Positions 14,244-22,866 are shown, counted from the first letter of the stretch. The stretch is DNA of 35,562 bases from Candidatus Salinicoccus stercoripullorum (GCA_019113295.1 DXHR01000020.1:1-35562), one strand, 5' to 3'. Notes: generated by a model from the sequence alone, not told the origin. Numbers and translations: made by a program.

Positions 14244-15707
14244 TCACTTTGAAAAATCCTTTTTCGCCGGATTTTCCGGTTTCTTGCGTTTCCTGACCAT
14301 TTCCATATTATCATTGTACCCCCATATATAAGTCAGACCAAAAGCGAGGAATAACGTCACAGCGGTCACCAATATGGCATACCAGAAGTTGGCTGTAATG
14401 CCATGTTCCGGGTCGATGAATGACGGCAGCCCAATAATCGAACCGATGATGCTCCACATGTTGACATCGAGCAGGCCGGTAAGCAGACCGCCCACCGCAC
14501 TGGCGATGCTTGCACAGATGAACGGTCTGCGGAACCGGAGGTTGATACCATAGATTGCCGGTTCTGTAATGCCGCAAAATGCCGAGAATGCGCCGGCATA
14601 ACCTAGTTCCTTGATATCCGCTTTTTTGGTTTTCACTGCGACACCCAGGGCGGCGCCGGCCTGTCCCACTATGGTCGCACTGACCATGGCGGACAGATAG
14701 CTGTAGCCCAGAGTCGCAAAATCATTCACATATACAGGAATGATGCCCCAATGCAGCCCGAAGACGACCAGCAGCTGATAGAACCCATTGATGACCGCAC
14801 CGAACATCGGAGCGTTCAGGCTCAGCATCATCTCCAGTCCATTGGCAAGCAGTGAGGAGAAGCCGGTCAGCACCGGTCCGGTGATGATGAGTGTGACGGT
14901 AGACACAACTCCAATCACAGCGATAGGGATGAAAATAGCCTGTATATAGACGGACACCCATCTCTTCAGCCAGTTCTCCAGTACTTTCACCATCCACGCA
15001 GCAAGTATCATCGGGAAAATGGAATATGTATAGGCCATGAAAGGAAAGTCGAAACTGCCGAGCGTAAATAGGCTTGATTCACTGTTCGCCGCTTCCAGTA
15101 TGGTCGGATGGATGATGACACCGCCGATGACGGCAGTCAGCAGCGGGTTCCCATTCAGACGTTTCGCCGCGTTGAAGCCGACCAGTACAGGCAGGAAGTA
15201 GAACACCGCATCCGCCATTGCATTGATGATCAGATAGGCAGTACCGGAATCGGAAATGATATTCGTTGTCGTCAGCACGGCAAGCAGACCTTTTATGATT
15301 CCCGCTGCGGCAAGGATGTTGATAATCGGCATGACAGATCCTGTGATCACACCGATGAATTTATTAAAATTATGTCCCATCCTCCCCCACAAAGTTTTGT
15401 GTTCAGGCCGGGTGGGATCCTGTACGTATTCCGATGTCTGATCTCCGGAAATTGACAGCCGTGAAATGACCTCCTTATAAATGTCATCCACTGCCGGCCC
15501 TACGACCACCTGGTACTGACCACCCGCTTCCGCCACACCCATGACACCATCGAGTTCTTTTATCTTTTCAGTTTCAGGCATGGTGTCATCCTTTATATAA
15601 AAACGCAGACGTGTCACACAATGGATTACATTGTCAATGTTCTCTTCACCACCGATCAGTTCGATGATTCCTTTCGCCAGAGACTGATAATCTTTCTTTT
15701 TAGACAT
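14244..15707 (-). CDS. PTS EIIBC sugar permease, beta-glucoside/sucrose class
   Basis: 487 residues. Residues 1-85 form the EIIB domain with the phosphocysteine motif NVIHCVTRLRFYIKDD (Cys about 29) and KELDGVMGVAEAGGQYQVVVGPAV. From about 105 the EIIC channel follows (MPIINILAAAGIIKGLL, INAMADAVFYFLPVLVGFNAAKR, VFGLHWGIIPVYVND, GITEPAIYGINLRFRRPF). The GITEPAIYG loop is typical of glucose/beta-glucoside-superfamily EIIC. No EIIA domain is fused, so an EIIA from elsewhere must phosphorylate it. The EIIB sequence is closest in pattern to beta-glucoside/sucrose transporters; trehalose or another glucoside is possible. A G-rich site precedes ATG 15707. No antiterminator RAT site was identified. 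Confidence 0.88.
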   Translation of the reverse strand: MSKKKDYQSLAKGIIELIGGEENIDNVIHCVTRLRFYIKDDTMPETEKIKELDGVMGVAEAGGQYQVVVGPAVDDIYKEVISRLSISGDQTSEYVQDPTRPEHKTLWGRMGHNFNKFIGVITGSVMPIINILAAAGIIKGLLAVLTTTNIISDSGTAYLIINAMADAVFYFLPVLVGFNAAKRLNGNPLLTAVIGGVIIHPTILEAANSESSLFTLGSFDFPFMAYTYSIFPMILAAWMVKVLENWLKRWVSVYIQAIFIPIAVIGVVSTVTLIITGPVLTGFSSLLANGLEMMLSLNAPMFGAVINGFYQLLVVFGLHWGIIPVYVNDFATLGYSYLSAMVSATIVGQAGAALGVAVKTKKADIKELGYAGAFSAFCGITEPAIYGINLRFRRPFICASIASAVGGLLTGLLDVNMWSIIGSIIGLPSFIDPEHGITANFWYAILVTAVTLFLAFGLTYIWGYNDNMEMVRKRKKPENPAKKDFSK

Positions 15708-15788
15708 GAAAATCCCCCCTCATCATTTATCTAAAATAATCATCTGCAGTTAGAACGTTATTTAAACTCTATATTTTACATATGATAA

Positions 15789-16385
15789 ATGGATACCCTG
15801 ATAATCAGATTATATGTAACAATACATCCATTTTACATACAGGCGTCGGAGATGATCCATATCAGTCAGCCGTCACTTACCGCAACCCTCAAAAGGATGG
15901 AAAATAACCTCGGCCATGAGCTGTTCATCCGTGCGACGAAAACGATTAAAATCACAGAAAAAAGGATACAATTCTACCGCCATGCCGTGAGACTGGTTGA
16001 GGCATACCATCAGACCATGGAAAAGATGTATGACCTGAACATCAGACAATCACCGAAAATCAAGATTTCCATTTTGGAATCCATGAGCCGCTGGATGCCG
16101 ACGGTAATTCAAAGCCATAATCGTCTCTACCCTGGCCGGCACTACCAGGTTCTTGAAGTGGATCGTTTTGAGGCCGCTACAAATTTCGTGCACCAGCGCA
16201 TGGGCTATGCCGTCATACCGAGGCTGTACTACCAGTCGTCCAACACGGATGAACTGAACATAATAAAGGTCAGGCCGGCCATCAAACGGACGATTTATAT
16301 GAACACATTAAAAAAGAGAAAGCACTCGGAAGAGGAGCTTTCCCCGATAGAATACAGTATGGGTTTTTGGGATATCGAACGATAG
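15789..16385 (+). pseudogene. LysR-type regulator, internally deleted and start-damaged
   Basis: 198 codons against about 295 in intact LysR proteins. The helix-turn-helix region QASEMIHISQPSLTATLKRMENNLGHELF followed by ITE is clear, but the part before it (MDTLIIRLYVTIHPFYI) is shortened. After about residue 112 the effector domain jumps from ...YQVLEV straight to DRFEAATNFVHQRMGYAVIPRLYY, the last part of the second subdomain, so roughly 90-100 residues are missing. The coordinates follow the open frame; no strong ribosome binding site precedes it. It is divergent from the PTS gene, so it may once have controlled it. Whether the short protein still binds DNA is unknown. Confidence 0.65.
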
Positions 16386-16387
16386 TA

Positions 16388-17185
16388 TTATAGAAAGTGG
16401 TACATCTCTCTTTTCCTGCTGTCGAATATGGGGACTTCTTCTCTGATCCTGTCCACTTCACTGCCGTCTGTCGTTCCCGTGACAACGGCTTCTGACCTGT
16501 CATCCGCTTCATCTTCCACATCACCGAACGGTCCGATGATCATGGATCGGCCGGCGAATGTCTGATCCACTATTTCTCCGTATGTGTTCGAAGCAATGAT
16601 GTAGCCCTGGTTTTCAATCGCGCGGGCCCTGAGCAGGGTCTCCCAGTGCTGTTTACGGGCAAGCGGCCACTCTGCAACGACGAATATTGTCGTCGCCCCC
16701 TTCATTGTCAGATCCCTGAACAATTCCGGGAACCGGAGATCATAACAGATGACAAGCCCGAATGTTTCACCCTCGAGTTCGAAGGTTTCCACTTTGTCCG
16801 TGCCGCCGGCCAGATATTCCGGTTCGTTCAGCATCGGGACGAGGTGTATTTTTGAATACTGGTAGACCAGCCTCCCTTTCCGGTCGATGACAAATGCCGT
16901 GTTATATACGTCGCCGGTATCATCGATGACATTGGCCACCGATCCGGCCACGATATTGACATTATACTTTACAGCCAGCTCTGAAATGATGGATTTTGCA
17001 GGCTCAAGATTGCGACTGGCAATCCTGTCCACATTTTCCAGGTCATAGCCGGTCGTCCACATCTCCGGCAGTACAACAACGTCCGTGCCGATAAGATCCT
17101 CTTTTTCAAAAAGTGTTTTTACTTTGCCGATATTGCCGTCGACATCACCATATGCCACTTTGAACTGGAGTATTTTGATGTCCAT
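16388..17185 (-). CDS. Carbon-nitrogen hydrolase (nitrilase superfamily, omega-amidase-like)
   Basis: 265 residues, cytoplasmic. The Glu-Lys-Cys triad is complete: VLPEMWTTGYDL (Glu41), YQYSKIHLVP (Lys112) and VICYDLRFPELFR (Cys147). The segments AEWPLARKQHWETLLRARAIENQGYI and AGRSMIIGPFG are also standard. The family includes omega-amidases that hydrolyse 2-oxoglutaramate/2-oxosuccinamate; MtnU in Bacillus is such an enzyme. Relatives sit beside agr in staphylococci, but no agr genes are seen here. The start is ATG 17185 after AGGAGT. It lies just downstream of the SRPBCC gene in the same orientation (18 bases), so likely one transcript. Confidence 0.9.
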   Translation of the reverse strand: MDIKILQFKVAYGDVDGNIGKVKTLFEKEDLIGTDVVVLPEMWTTGYDLENVDRIASRNLEPAKSIISELAVKYNVNIVAGSVANVIDDTGDVYNTAFVIDRKGRLVYQYSKIHLVPMLNEPEYLAGGTDKVETFELEGETFGLVICYDLRFPELFRDLTMKGATTIFVVAEWPLARKQHWETLLRARAIENQGYIIASNTYGEIVDQTFAGRSMIIGPFGDVEDEADDRSEAVVTGTTDGSEVDRIREEVPIFDSRKREMYHFL

Positions 17186-17203
17186 ATGCTCACTCCTTTG
17201 TCA

Positions 17204-17641
17204 TTATTTTGCTGCCACCTTTTCAAGCTTGTTCACCTGGTTGTCCAGTACCCTTTTTATGACCGGTTTAGCACCTTTCAGGATCAGGTTGTATTTCCTT
17301 CCCGTGCCTTCAAAATTACTTGTTACAGTCACCTGGGTTTCATTGTTGCTGGATGGTGCGAGCTGGAAAGCAGAAGTGATTGTGCCCTGCTTCAGAGTCG
17401 TCCGCACTTTAACACACCGATTCTCTTCATATTCCGTAATCTGTGAACGGAACTGATAAGTTTTATTCAACACTTTAAGTTTAGTTCTGAATTTTGTGCC
17501 CCTTGCACGTTCCTCCTCTGTGAAATAGTCGTTCCCCTCAAATATGGGACTCCACTGTTTCAGTTTTTCATCATCATTCACCACATCGAAGATTTCCTCC
17601 GGCGAGGCTTTCATCTGTTTATCATATCTGTAAAGTTCCAT
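17204..17641 (-). CDS. SRPBCC/START-like lipid-binding-fold protein
   Basis: 145 residues, read as a helix-grip fold: the opening YDKQMKASPEEIFDVVNDDEKLKQWSP is typical of SRPBCC/polyketide-cyclase-like proteins, with a long C-terminal helix (GAKPVIKRVLDNQVNKLEKVAAK). Such proteins bind hydrophobic ligands in a deep cavity; the ligand is unknown. The start ATG 17641 has a GAGTG-type site at moderate distance. It is followed 18 bases later by the amidase gene. Confidence 0.8.
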   Translation of the reverse strand: MELYRYDKQMKASPEEIFDVVNDDEKLKQWSPIFEGNDYFTEEERARGTKFRTKLKVLNKTYQFRSQITEYEENRCVKVRTTLKQGTITSAFQLAPSSNNETQVTVTSNFEGTGRKYNLILKGAKPVIKRVLDNQVNKLEKVAAK

Positions 17642-17749
17642 GCGATGATCACTCTTTCCTCAAAATAATTGGCTATTCTGTAACAATCATACCATTTTTC
17701 TTTCATTTCGCCATGCACTCGATTATCATGATTTAAAAAGGGTGAAAGA

Positions 17750-18184
17750 ATGTTGGAACTAAGAATAGACAGAAGTTTCACTTCAGAAGATATCAATAGC
17801 CTGTACATGAGCAAAGGCTACAGTTCATATGAAGGCAGACTCGATGCACTCTATGATGCAGCCGTTTCCTCAGATCATATAGTCACCGCTTGGGACGGTG
17901 CGAAGATGGTAGGGGTAATACGCTCTTCCGGGGATATGGAATTCACCCAATATATTGCAGATCTGATCGTTCATCCCGAATATAAGAGTATGGGACTTGC
18001 TTCAAATTTGATGAGTGCATATATCGATGAGGTTTCCGCAGTCGAGGAAATCTATCTGATGATAGATTCAACCTCTAAAAATTCCTTCACCAAAAACTGG
18101 CTGGTCTACAAAGGCTTTGAAAGCCTCGCTGAAACGGATAAAAAGATCATCTATATAATGAGGAAAGACATAAATGAGGGATAA
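17750..18184 (+). CDS. GNAT-family N-acetyltransferase
   Basis: 144 residues with the acetyl-CoA-binding motif A, YIADLIVHPEYKSMGLASNLMSAYI (a slightly atypical 'Q/RxxGxG/A' read as KSMGLA), preceded by the strand AWDGAKMVGVIRSSGD and followed by FTKNWLVYKGFESL, where the GF near the end is typical. The acceptor is unknown. An AAAAAGGGTGAAAGA site sits before ATG 17750. It is divergent from the SRPBCC gene and ends before a terminator. Confidence 0.82.
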   Translation: MLELRIDRSFTSEDINSLYMSKGYSSYEGRLDALYDAAVSSDHIVTAWDGAKMVGVIRSSGDMEFTQYIADLIVHPEYKSMGLASNLMSAYIDEVSAVEEIYLMIDSTSKNSFTKNWLVYKGFESLAETDKKIIYIMRKDINEG

Positions 18185-18249
18185 TTTTTTGCCGGTCCCT
18201 GTTGGTTTTGCCATGCCGGTAAGCACATAATATGGAATTTAACTTCTCA

Positions 18250-18295
18250 AAACACAAAGACAGGACGAAATCATAAAGGGTTTCCGTCCTGTCTT
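18250..18295. terminator. Bidirectional terminator between GNAT gene and lipoprotein A
   Basis: A perfect 10-bp stem AAGACAGGAC/GTCCTGTCTT closes a loop that itself contains GAAA...TTTCC. The minus-strand exit runs into CTTTGTGTTTT after lipoprotein A. Confidence 0.75.
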
Positions 18296-18301
18296 ATTAT
18301 T

Positions 18302-19336
18302 TTATTCAACTGATCCGTCGATGTCCCCTGCCTCTTCCGAAGAGATGATGTCATCTGGATTCGGCTTTTTGATTTCCTTATCATCAAACGCACCATAGTC
18401 TGAGTAATTCAAGATGATTTCGACTTTAACCTCCTGCTGTGGATCCTGCTCCGAAGGTGCCGATGCGATGAGGTTCGCGCTTTCAAGTTCCCCGGAGTCC
18501 TGGTTTATGAATGCAACAAGCCCGGTTTCAAGTTCCTCCATATTTGTACCTGTAAATTCCACCTCGAAATATTCCTGATAAAGCTGGTGGACTTCGTCAT
18601 CATTTCCTGTGTAATAAAGAAGGTCATAGTTCCCGGCTTCCTTCACCTCCATGGAATCCGGCATCTGCTCTATAATTTCATGTATTGTGGAATACGTACC
18701 ATATACCAGCTCATCCGGTCCATATTCTCCTGAATAATCCGCCCATCCTTCTTCAGTATTCAGATACAATTCATCTGTTTCACTGTTTGCATATCCATGC
18801 GGTGTAGTCACATTGAAATTCTCATCTACATAATCAGAAGCGACTTCCAGTGTGTCGTCGGTTTCGTCAATCTCAGCCCTGTTGCCAGTGAATGATTCAT
18901 CCAGGACCTGTTCACCATCAGTAACTTCGATGGCAATTGCGGTTTCCTGCATATATGATGTGACTTCTGACGGCTCCTTCAGGACGTCCTCTACAGACTT
19001 ATCTGTTTCTGTGGCATTTTCTATCATGTCCGCTTTATCCTGGCCAAGATCATATGCCGCTTTCATGTCTTCTTCGTTGACTTCTCCTTCAGATGTATCC
19101 TCCGATGATTCTGAACCTGAAGAACCTTCATCGGATTCAGAAGCATCGACATCCGATCCAGTGTCCTCTTCACTGGATTCCTCTTCTGCACTCTCTTCTT
19201 CCGTGGACTCCTCTTCTGTGGTTTCCTCTGTAGCTGTTTCTTCCGCTGTCTCTTCCTCAGTATTCTCTTCTCCGCCACCGTTGCATGCTGCTAAAAAAAG
19301 CGCTCCGACAAGTGTCGCTGAAAACAATTTCTTCAT
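18302..19336 (-). CDS. Lipoprotein A: acidic-linker lipoprotein (paralogue of B)
   Basis: 344 residues. A signal peptide with lipobox (LVGALFLAACNG, Cys18) is followed by a highly acidic, repetitive Glu/Thr/Ser/Asp linker from about residue 23 to 88 (runs such as ETATEETTEEESTEEESAEE), then a folded region about 90-344. Shared blocks with paralogue B are YDLGQDKADMIENA, EPSEVTSYMQET, DYVDENFNV, HGYANSETDELYL, TIHEIIEQMPDS, YYTGNDDEVHQLYQ and VEIILNYSDYGAFD. The folded part vaguely resembles DUF6612/LppX-like lipoproteins, whose role is unclear. It should sit on the outer face of the membrane with its domain pushed out by the charged linker. The start follows GGGTGGGTGAA. No catalytic motif is seen. 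Confidence 0.85.
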   Translation of the reverse strand: MKKLFSATLVGALFLAACNGGGEENTEEETAEETATEETTEEESTEEESAEEESSEEDTGSDVDASESDEGSSGSESSEDTSEGEVNEEDMKAAYDLGQDKADMIENATETDKSVEDVLKEPSEVTSYMQETAIAIEVTDGEQVLDESFTGNRAEIDETDDTLEVASDYVDENFNVTTPHGYANSETDELYLNTEEGWADYSGEYGPDELVYGTYSTIHEIIEQMPDSMEVKEAGNYDLLYYTGNDDEVHQLYQEYFEVEFTGTNMEELETGLVAFINQDSGELESANLIASAPSEQDPQQEVKVEIILNYSDYGAFDDKEIKKPNPDDIISSEEAGDIDGSVE

Positions 19337-19457
19337 ATAAATTCACCCACCCAAATGTAAATTATGAATTTCTTACTATCATTGTAACATTTTCGTGATA
19401 TTTTCGTAACATTTCTCCATAAAAAACACAATAGTTTTAAAAATTATCCGAAAACCA

Positions 19458-19693
19458 GACTGGTAACGAGCTTTGACGGCCATCGTAGAACAAACGGAGG
19501 CCGGTAATGAGCTTTGACGGACACCGTCGAACAAACGGAGGCCGGTAATGAGATTTGACGGCCGCCGCAGAACATACGGAGGCCGGTAACGAACTTTGAC
19601 GGCCGCCGCAGAACGAACGGAGGCCGGCAACGAGATTTGACGGCCGCCCCAGAACATACGGAGGCCGGTAACGAGATTTGACGGCCGCCGTCG
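19458..19693. repeat. 41-bp tandem repeat array, about 5.8 copies
   Basis: Units start at 19458, 19499, 19540, 19581, 19622 and 19663 (the last is partial, to 19693). The consensus begins GGCCGGTAACGAGATTTGAC and continues with GGCCGCCGCAGAACAAACGGA. Units differ by a few point changes, e.g. TAATGAG/TAACGAA and CATACGGA/CAAACGGA/CGAACGGA. It lies between the genes for lipoproteins A and B. Because 41 is not a multiple of three, reading frames change from unit to unit, so the open frames across it look accidental. GGCCGG and CGGCCG self-complementary cores suggest short hairpins. Confidence 0.9.
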
Positions 19694-19702
19694 TTGAAAC
19701 AC

Positions 19703-19732
19703 AAAAGACGGAAACCTTTCAAGGTTTCCGTC
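19703..19732 (-). terminator. Terminator after lipoprotein B
   Basis: A 12-bp stem GACGGAAACCTT/AAGGTTTCCGTC, followed on the minus strand by TTTTGTGTTT, ends the lipoprotein B transcript before the repeat array. Confidence 0.8.
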
Positions 19733-19752
19733 CCCAATCCTTCCTTACACTT

Positions 19753-20865
19753 TTACTCGACTGATCCTTCGATGTCTCCATCGTCACCTTCTGTTCCGGA
19801 TCCATCCATGTTATCCGGATTCGGTTTCTTTATTTCTGTACCGCCGTCAAAGATACCATATTCCTGATAGTTCAGGATGATTTCGATGGTGAGAATCTGA
19901 TCTGGATTCTGCTGACCCGGGGCTGATGCTAACAGGTTTGCACTCTCCAGGTCTCCGGACTTTTTGTTGATGAATGCCACGAAGCCCAGTTCAAGTTGAT
20001 CCATGTCCGCCCCCGTAAACTCCACCTGGAATGTATCCTGATAGAGCTGATGGACGATATCATCGTTGCCGGTATAGTAGAGGATGTCATAATCACCTTC
20101 CTCCATCACCTGCAGTGAATCGGGCATCTGTTCGATGATTTCATGGGTTTTGGAATAGGTGCCATATATCAGTTCCTCCACTCCGTGTTGTGTGGAATAA
20201 TCCTCCCATCCTGCTTCTGAGTACAGGAACAGTTCATCTGTCTCACTGTTACCATAGCCATGGGGCTGGATGATTTCGTAATTTTCATCGAAGTAGTCAG
20301 AAGCCACCTCGAGTCCCCCATCCGATTCATCGACCTCTGCTGTGATTCCCTGGAATGACTGGTCTATGATTTTTTCACCTTCTGTGACTTCGATGATGAT
20401 TGAAGTGTCCTGTATATATGATGTAATTTCAGAAGGTGCTTTAAGCACATCATCGACAGTATTATCAGTTTCAGATGCACTTTCCACCATGTCCACTTTA
20501 TCCTGGTCGATATCATACGCACTTCTCAGCTCTTCCTCATCAATCTCCTCTTCTGTCAGATCCTCGGACTGATCTTCTGATGATGTTTCCGTGGTCCCGG
20601 GCTCTTCAGTGGATTCGTCATCTTCCTCTGTACTGTCGGTGCCGCCGGAGTCTTCACTCCCTTCATCATCCTCTTCTGCCGATCCTTCGTCTGCCGCGCT
20701 CGCAGAATCATCTTCTGTCGTCTCTTCCTCTGTTGTTGCTTCTTCATCAGTCATCTCTTCGGTGGTTTCCTCCTGACCATTCTCTTCCTCCAAGTTCTCA
20801 TCCCCGCCGCCGCATGCTGCCAGGAACAAAGCACCGGCCAGCGTTACCGGGAACAACTTCTTCAT
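19753..20865 (-). CDS. Lipoprotein B: acidic-linker lipoprotein (paralogue of A)
   Basis: 370 residues. The lipobox LAGALFLAACGGG (Cys18) implies a lipid anchor. An acidic linker (about 24-115) is longer than in paralogue A and rich in Glu/Asp/Ser/Thr/Gly. The C-terminal domain then follows A block for block: YDIDQDKVDMVESA, APSEITSYIQDT, DYFDENYEI, HGYGNSETDELFLY, KTHEIIEQMPDS, YYTGNDDIVHQLYQ, IEIILNYQEYGIFD. The start was set at ATG 20865 because a signal peptide begins there and GTGGGTGG lies upstream; the longer frame upstream is not a sensible leader. The gene has its own terminator. The duplication with a diverged linker suggests the folded domain is under selection while the linker is free. 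Confidence 0.87.
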   Translation of the reverse strand: MKKLFPVTLAGALFLAACGGGDENLEEENGQEETTEEMTDEEATTEEETTEDDSASAADEGSAEEDDEGSEDSGGTDSTEEDDESTEEPGTTETSSEDQSEDLTEEEIDEEELRSAYDIDQDKVDMVESASETDNTVDDVLKAPSEITSYIQDTSIIIEVTEGEKIIDQSFQGITAEVDESDGGLEVASDYFDENYEIIQPHGYGNSETDELFLYSEAGWEDYSTQHGVEELIYGTYSKTHEIIEQMPDSLQVMEEGDYDILYYTGNDDIVHQLYQDTFQVEFTGADMDQLELGFVAFINKKSGDLESANLLASAPGQQNPDQILTIEIILNYQEYGIFDGGTEIKKPNPDNMDGSGTEGDDGDIEGSVE

Positions 20866-20952
20866 AAAATTCCACCCACCCACTCTATGAATTTTAATTA
20901 ACGGAATTTTCTTATTTCCGTAATATTTCTGTAACATTACTATATTACCCAC

Positions 20953-20986
20953 AAAAAAAGGATTGGAAGCATAAAACTTCCAATCC
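20953..20986 (-). terminator. Terminator after YitT-family gene
   Basis: A perfect 10-bp stem GGATTGGAAG/CTTCCAATCC, followed on the minus strand by TTTTTTTGT. It ends the minus-strand gene at 20995. Confidence 0.85.
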
Positions 20987-20994
20987 CCGACCTT

Positions 20995-21888
20995 TTATAT
21001 GAAATAGTTCCCGAGAACACTATTCACATCGTGTACGACGACGAATGCGTTGTCATCATATTTTTTTATGAGCCGCTTTATGCGGGTCAGCTGGTTTTTA
21101 TTGATCACGACGTAGAGGATGTCTTTGTCCTCCTGAGTATAGAAGCCTTTGCCGTTCATGGTAGTAACGCCGCGTCCTATTTCACTGTTGATCATCTTGC
21201 CAAGCAGTTCCGGGTATTCGGAAATGATGGTGATCGCCTTTTTCGGGTTCATTCCTTCGATGATGAAATCCATGACTTTTGCTGCGATATACAGCGCGAT
21301 GACTGTGAGCAGCACCTGTTCGAATGTCATTACTGAGAGTCCGATTGTGATGACGATCATATCAAAGAACAGCAGTGCATAGGATACATTGACATCGAGA
21401 TACTTATGGGCGAGCTGTGCCAGTATCGTCGTTCCGGCTGTCGTCGCCCCCACTCTTATGATCAGCCCGATGCCGAGTCCTACGAACATGCCGCCGAAAA
21501 CAGTGTTGATCAGTATTTCATCGGTTTCGATATGCCACGTTTCCGTCATCCACAGGAAGAACGACATGAGGAACACAACGAATATCGTGTAGTACATGGA
21601 GCGTTTGCTCAAAAATTTAAAACCGACCGCCAATAAAAGTGCATTAAGTATGAATGTTGAAACCGCCGGTGATATATCAAATGCATAGAGGAGTATAATC
21701 GCGATACCAGTGACTCCACCTTCACCGAGATTCCCTGCAATCATGAAAGTATTGACTCCGATCGAAAATATGAAAGAACCGAAGATGACTGTCACGAGAT
21801 TGATCAGTGTCTGCTGGGTGATCCTCGGGCGGATGGCCAATTTTCTGTTTTCAAAGTTGATTTTCTTGAGTCTGTCTCTGATTTTCAC
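20995..21888 (-). CDS. YitT-family membrane protein with DUF2179 domain
   Basis: 297 residues. Helices of the YitT (DUF161) part run from about 30 to 205: FGSFIFSIGVNTFMIAGNLGEGGVTGIAIIL, a long GLGIGLIIRVGATTAGTTILAQL, and YLDVNVSYALLFFDM. The C-terminal cytosolic DUF2179 domain starts about 215 (KKAITIISEYPELLGKMINSEIGRGVTTMNGKGFYTQEDKDILYVVINKNQ), a small ligand-binding-like fold. The GNLGEGGVTGIA motif is diagnostic. Transport is presumed but the substrate is unknown; the DUF2179 part may sense a nucleotide. The start is GTG 21888 seven bases after AGGAGG. Confidence 0.9.
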   Translation of the reverse strand: MKIRDRLKKINFENRKLAIRPRITQQTLINLVTVIFGSFIFSIGVNTFMIAGNLGEGGVTGIAIILLYAFDISPAVSTFILNALLLAVGFKFLSKRSMYYTIFVVFLMSFFLWMTETWHIETDEILINTVFGGMFVGLGIGLIIRVGATTAGTTILAQLAHKYLDVNVSYALLFFDMIVITIGLSVMTFEQVLLTVIALYIAAKVMDFIIEGMNPKKAITIISEYPELLGKMINSEIGRGVTTMNGKGFYTQEDKDILYVVINKNQLTRIKRLIKKYDDNAFVVVHDVNSVLGNYFI

Positions 21889-21972
21889 AACTATTCCTCC
21901 TTCTCTTCGTTTAAGCCACCGATATATGATAAATCAAAAAGGGAAATATTTCAACTTAGCTGTTCCATTTTT

Positions 21973-22866
21973 CTATTTCATGCTTTTTCCAGGAATGCTG
22001 ACCCGGACCCTTCCTTTCAGAAGGCTGATATCAAGCGGTTCAAACGGATGCGGATCGCCGTCGACATCCATCACCGAAAGCCGGTCCGCCTCTATCTTCA
22101 GCCGTCCGGTCTTTATGTACCGGACATTTTTGTGTTCTGAAATCCTTCCTCTGACTGTCAGCCATATGATTTCCAGGATTTCCGCCGGGCTCGATTCCGT
22201 GATATTCAGTATGTGCAGGAACCCGTCATCGAGGGACGCTTCCGGCAGCAGGCTTTCAAAACTGCCGACAGATGAGGAGTTGGCGACGATTGTCAGCAGG
22301 GAACGCTCCGTTATCTCTTCATCCCCCATCGTTATCCTGATATCATACGGTTTCATAGTAATCAGCGCCTGGATGCCGTTATACAGATAGGCAAGAGAAC
22401 CGAAACGGTTCTTGGTCTCTGACTTCACGCGGGTAAAGGATTCCATGAAATCACCCAGGGCTATCAGATAGCCGGCATACTGATCATTGTATCTGATGAC
22501 GTCTGCTTCAATGATTCTTTGTTTTTCAGAAAGGCCTCTGACCGTATCTTTCAGATCCAGCGGGATGCCCAGTGTACGGGCATAATCGTTCACAGTGCCT
22601 GCCGGCAGTATTGACAGGAGTGGTTTATATCCGCTTTCGGTGATGCCCCCGATGACTTCGCCGATCGTCCCGTCTCCGCCGGCCGCCACGATCAGGTCGC
22701 TATCGCCCGCCTTTTTTTCTGCGAGCTTCCTTGCGCCCTCCGGGGGTGTGTACAGAATCTCCACATCGCAGCCGGTTGCTGTGAGCTGCTCGATGATTCC
22801 GTATTCCATCGGCCGATTCTTTGTCCTGCCTGACTTTTTATTGAAAATCACCGCTGCCTTCTTCAT
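21973..22866 (-). CDS. Diacylglycerol/lipid kinase-like protein (DAGK catalytic domain, YegS/BmrU type)
   Basis: 297 residues. The N-terminal FNKKSGRTKNR, then the ATP-phosphate loop VAAGGDGTIGEVIGGI (about 60-75), and LPAGTVNDYARTLGIP are the catalytic-domain signature of the DgkB/YegS/BmrU family. The C-terminal beta domain is in place (SEHKNVRYIKTGRLKIEADRLSVMDVDGDPHP). Members phosphorylate diacylglycerol or related lipids. The conserved 'GT.ND.AR' is intact and the end 'DGDP' fits, so it looks active. Some members are of unknown specificity. The start is ATG 22866 behind GGAGGGG. Confidence 0.88.
   Translation of the reverse strand: MKKAAVIFNKKSGRTKNRPMEYGIIEQLTATGCDVEILYTPPEGARKLAEKKAGDSDLIVAAGGDGTIGEVIGGITESGYKPLLSILPAGTVNDYARTLGIPLDLKDTVRGLSEKQRIIEADVIRYNDQYAGYLIALGDFMESFTRVKSETKNRFGSLAYLYNGIQALITMKPYDIRITMGDEEITERSLLTIVANSSSVGSFESLLPEASLDDGFLHILNITESSPAEILEIIWLTVRGRISEHKNVRYIKTGRLKIEADRLSVMDVDGDPHPFEPLDISLLKGRVRVSIPGKSMK

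Noticed and set aside
15108-15455. Plus-strand ORF opposite the PTS EIIBC gene
   Set aside because: It lies antisense to a clearly real gene and has no ribosome binding site or domain.
16388-17185. Linkage of the nitrilase gene to an agr quorum-sensing locus
   Set aside because: No agrBDCA or RNAIII-like sequence is present on either side.
18852-19340. Plus-strand serine-rich ORF opposite lipoprotein A (and 20591-20776 opposite B)
   Set aside because: It is the reverse complement of the Glu/Asp/Ser linker code, with no ribosome binding site; it is a composition shadow.
19458-19693. CRISPR array
   Set aside because: The units are directly adjacent with no unique spacers, and no cas gene is nearby.
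19379-19737. Two minus-strand open frames through the 41-bp repeats giving repeated GRQISLPASVCS-type peptides
   Set aside because: The frames change from unit to unit (41 is not divisible by three), no ribosome binding site precedes them, and the open frames follow from the GC-rich repeat composition.
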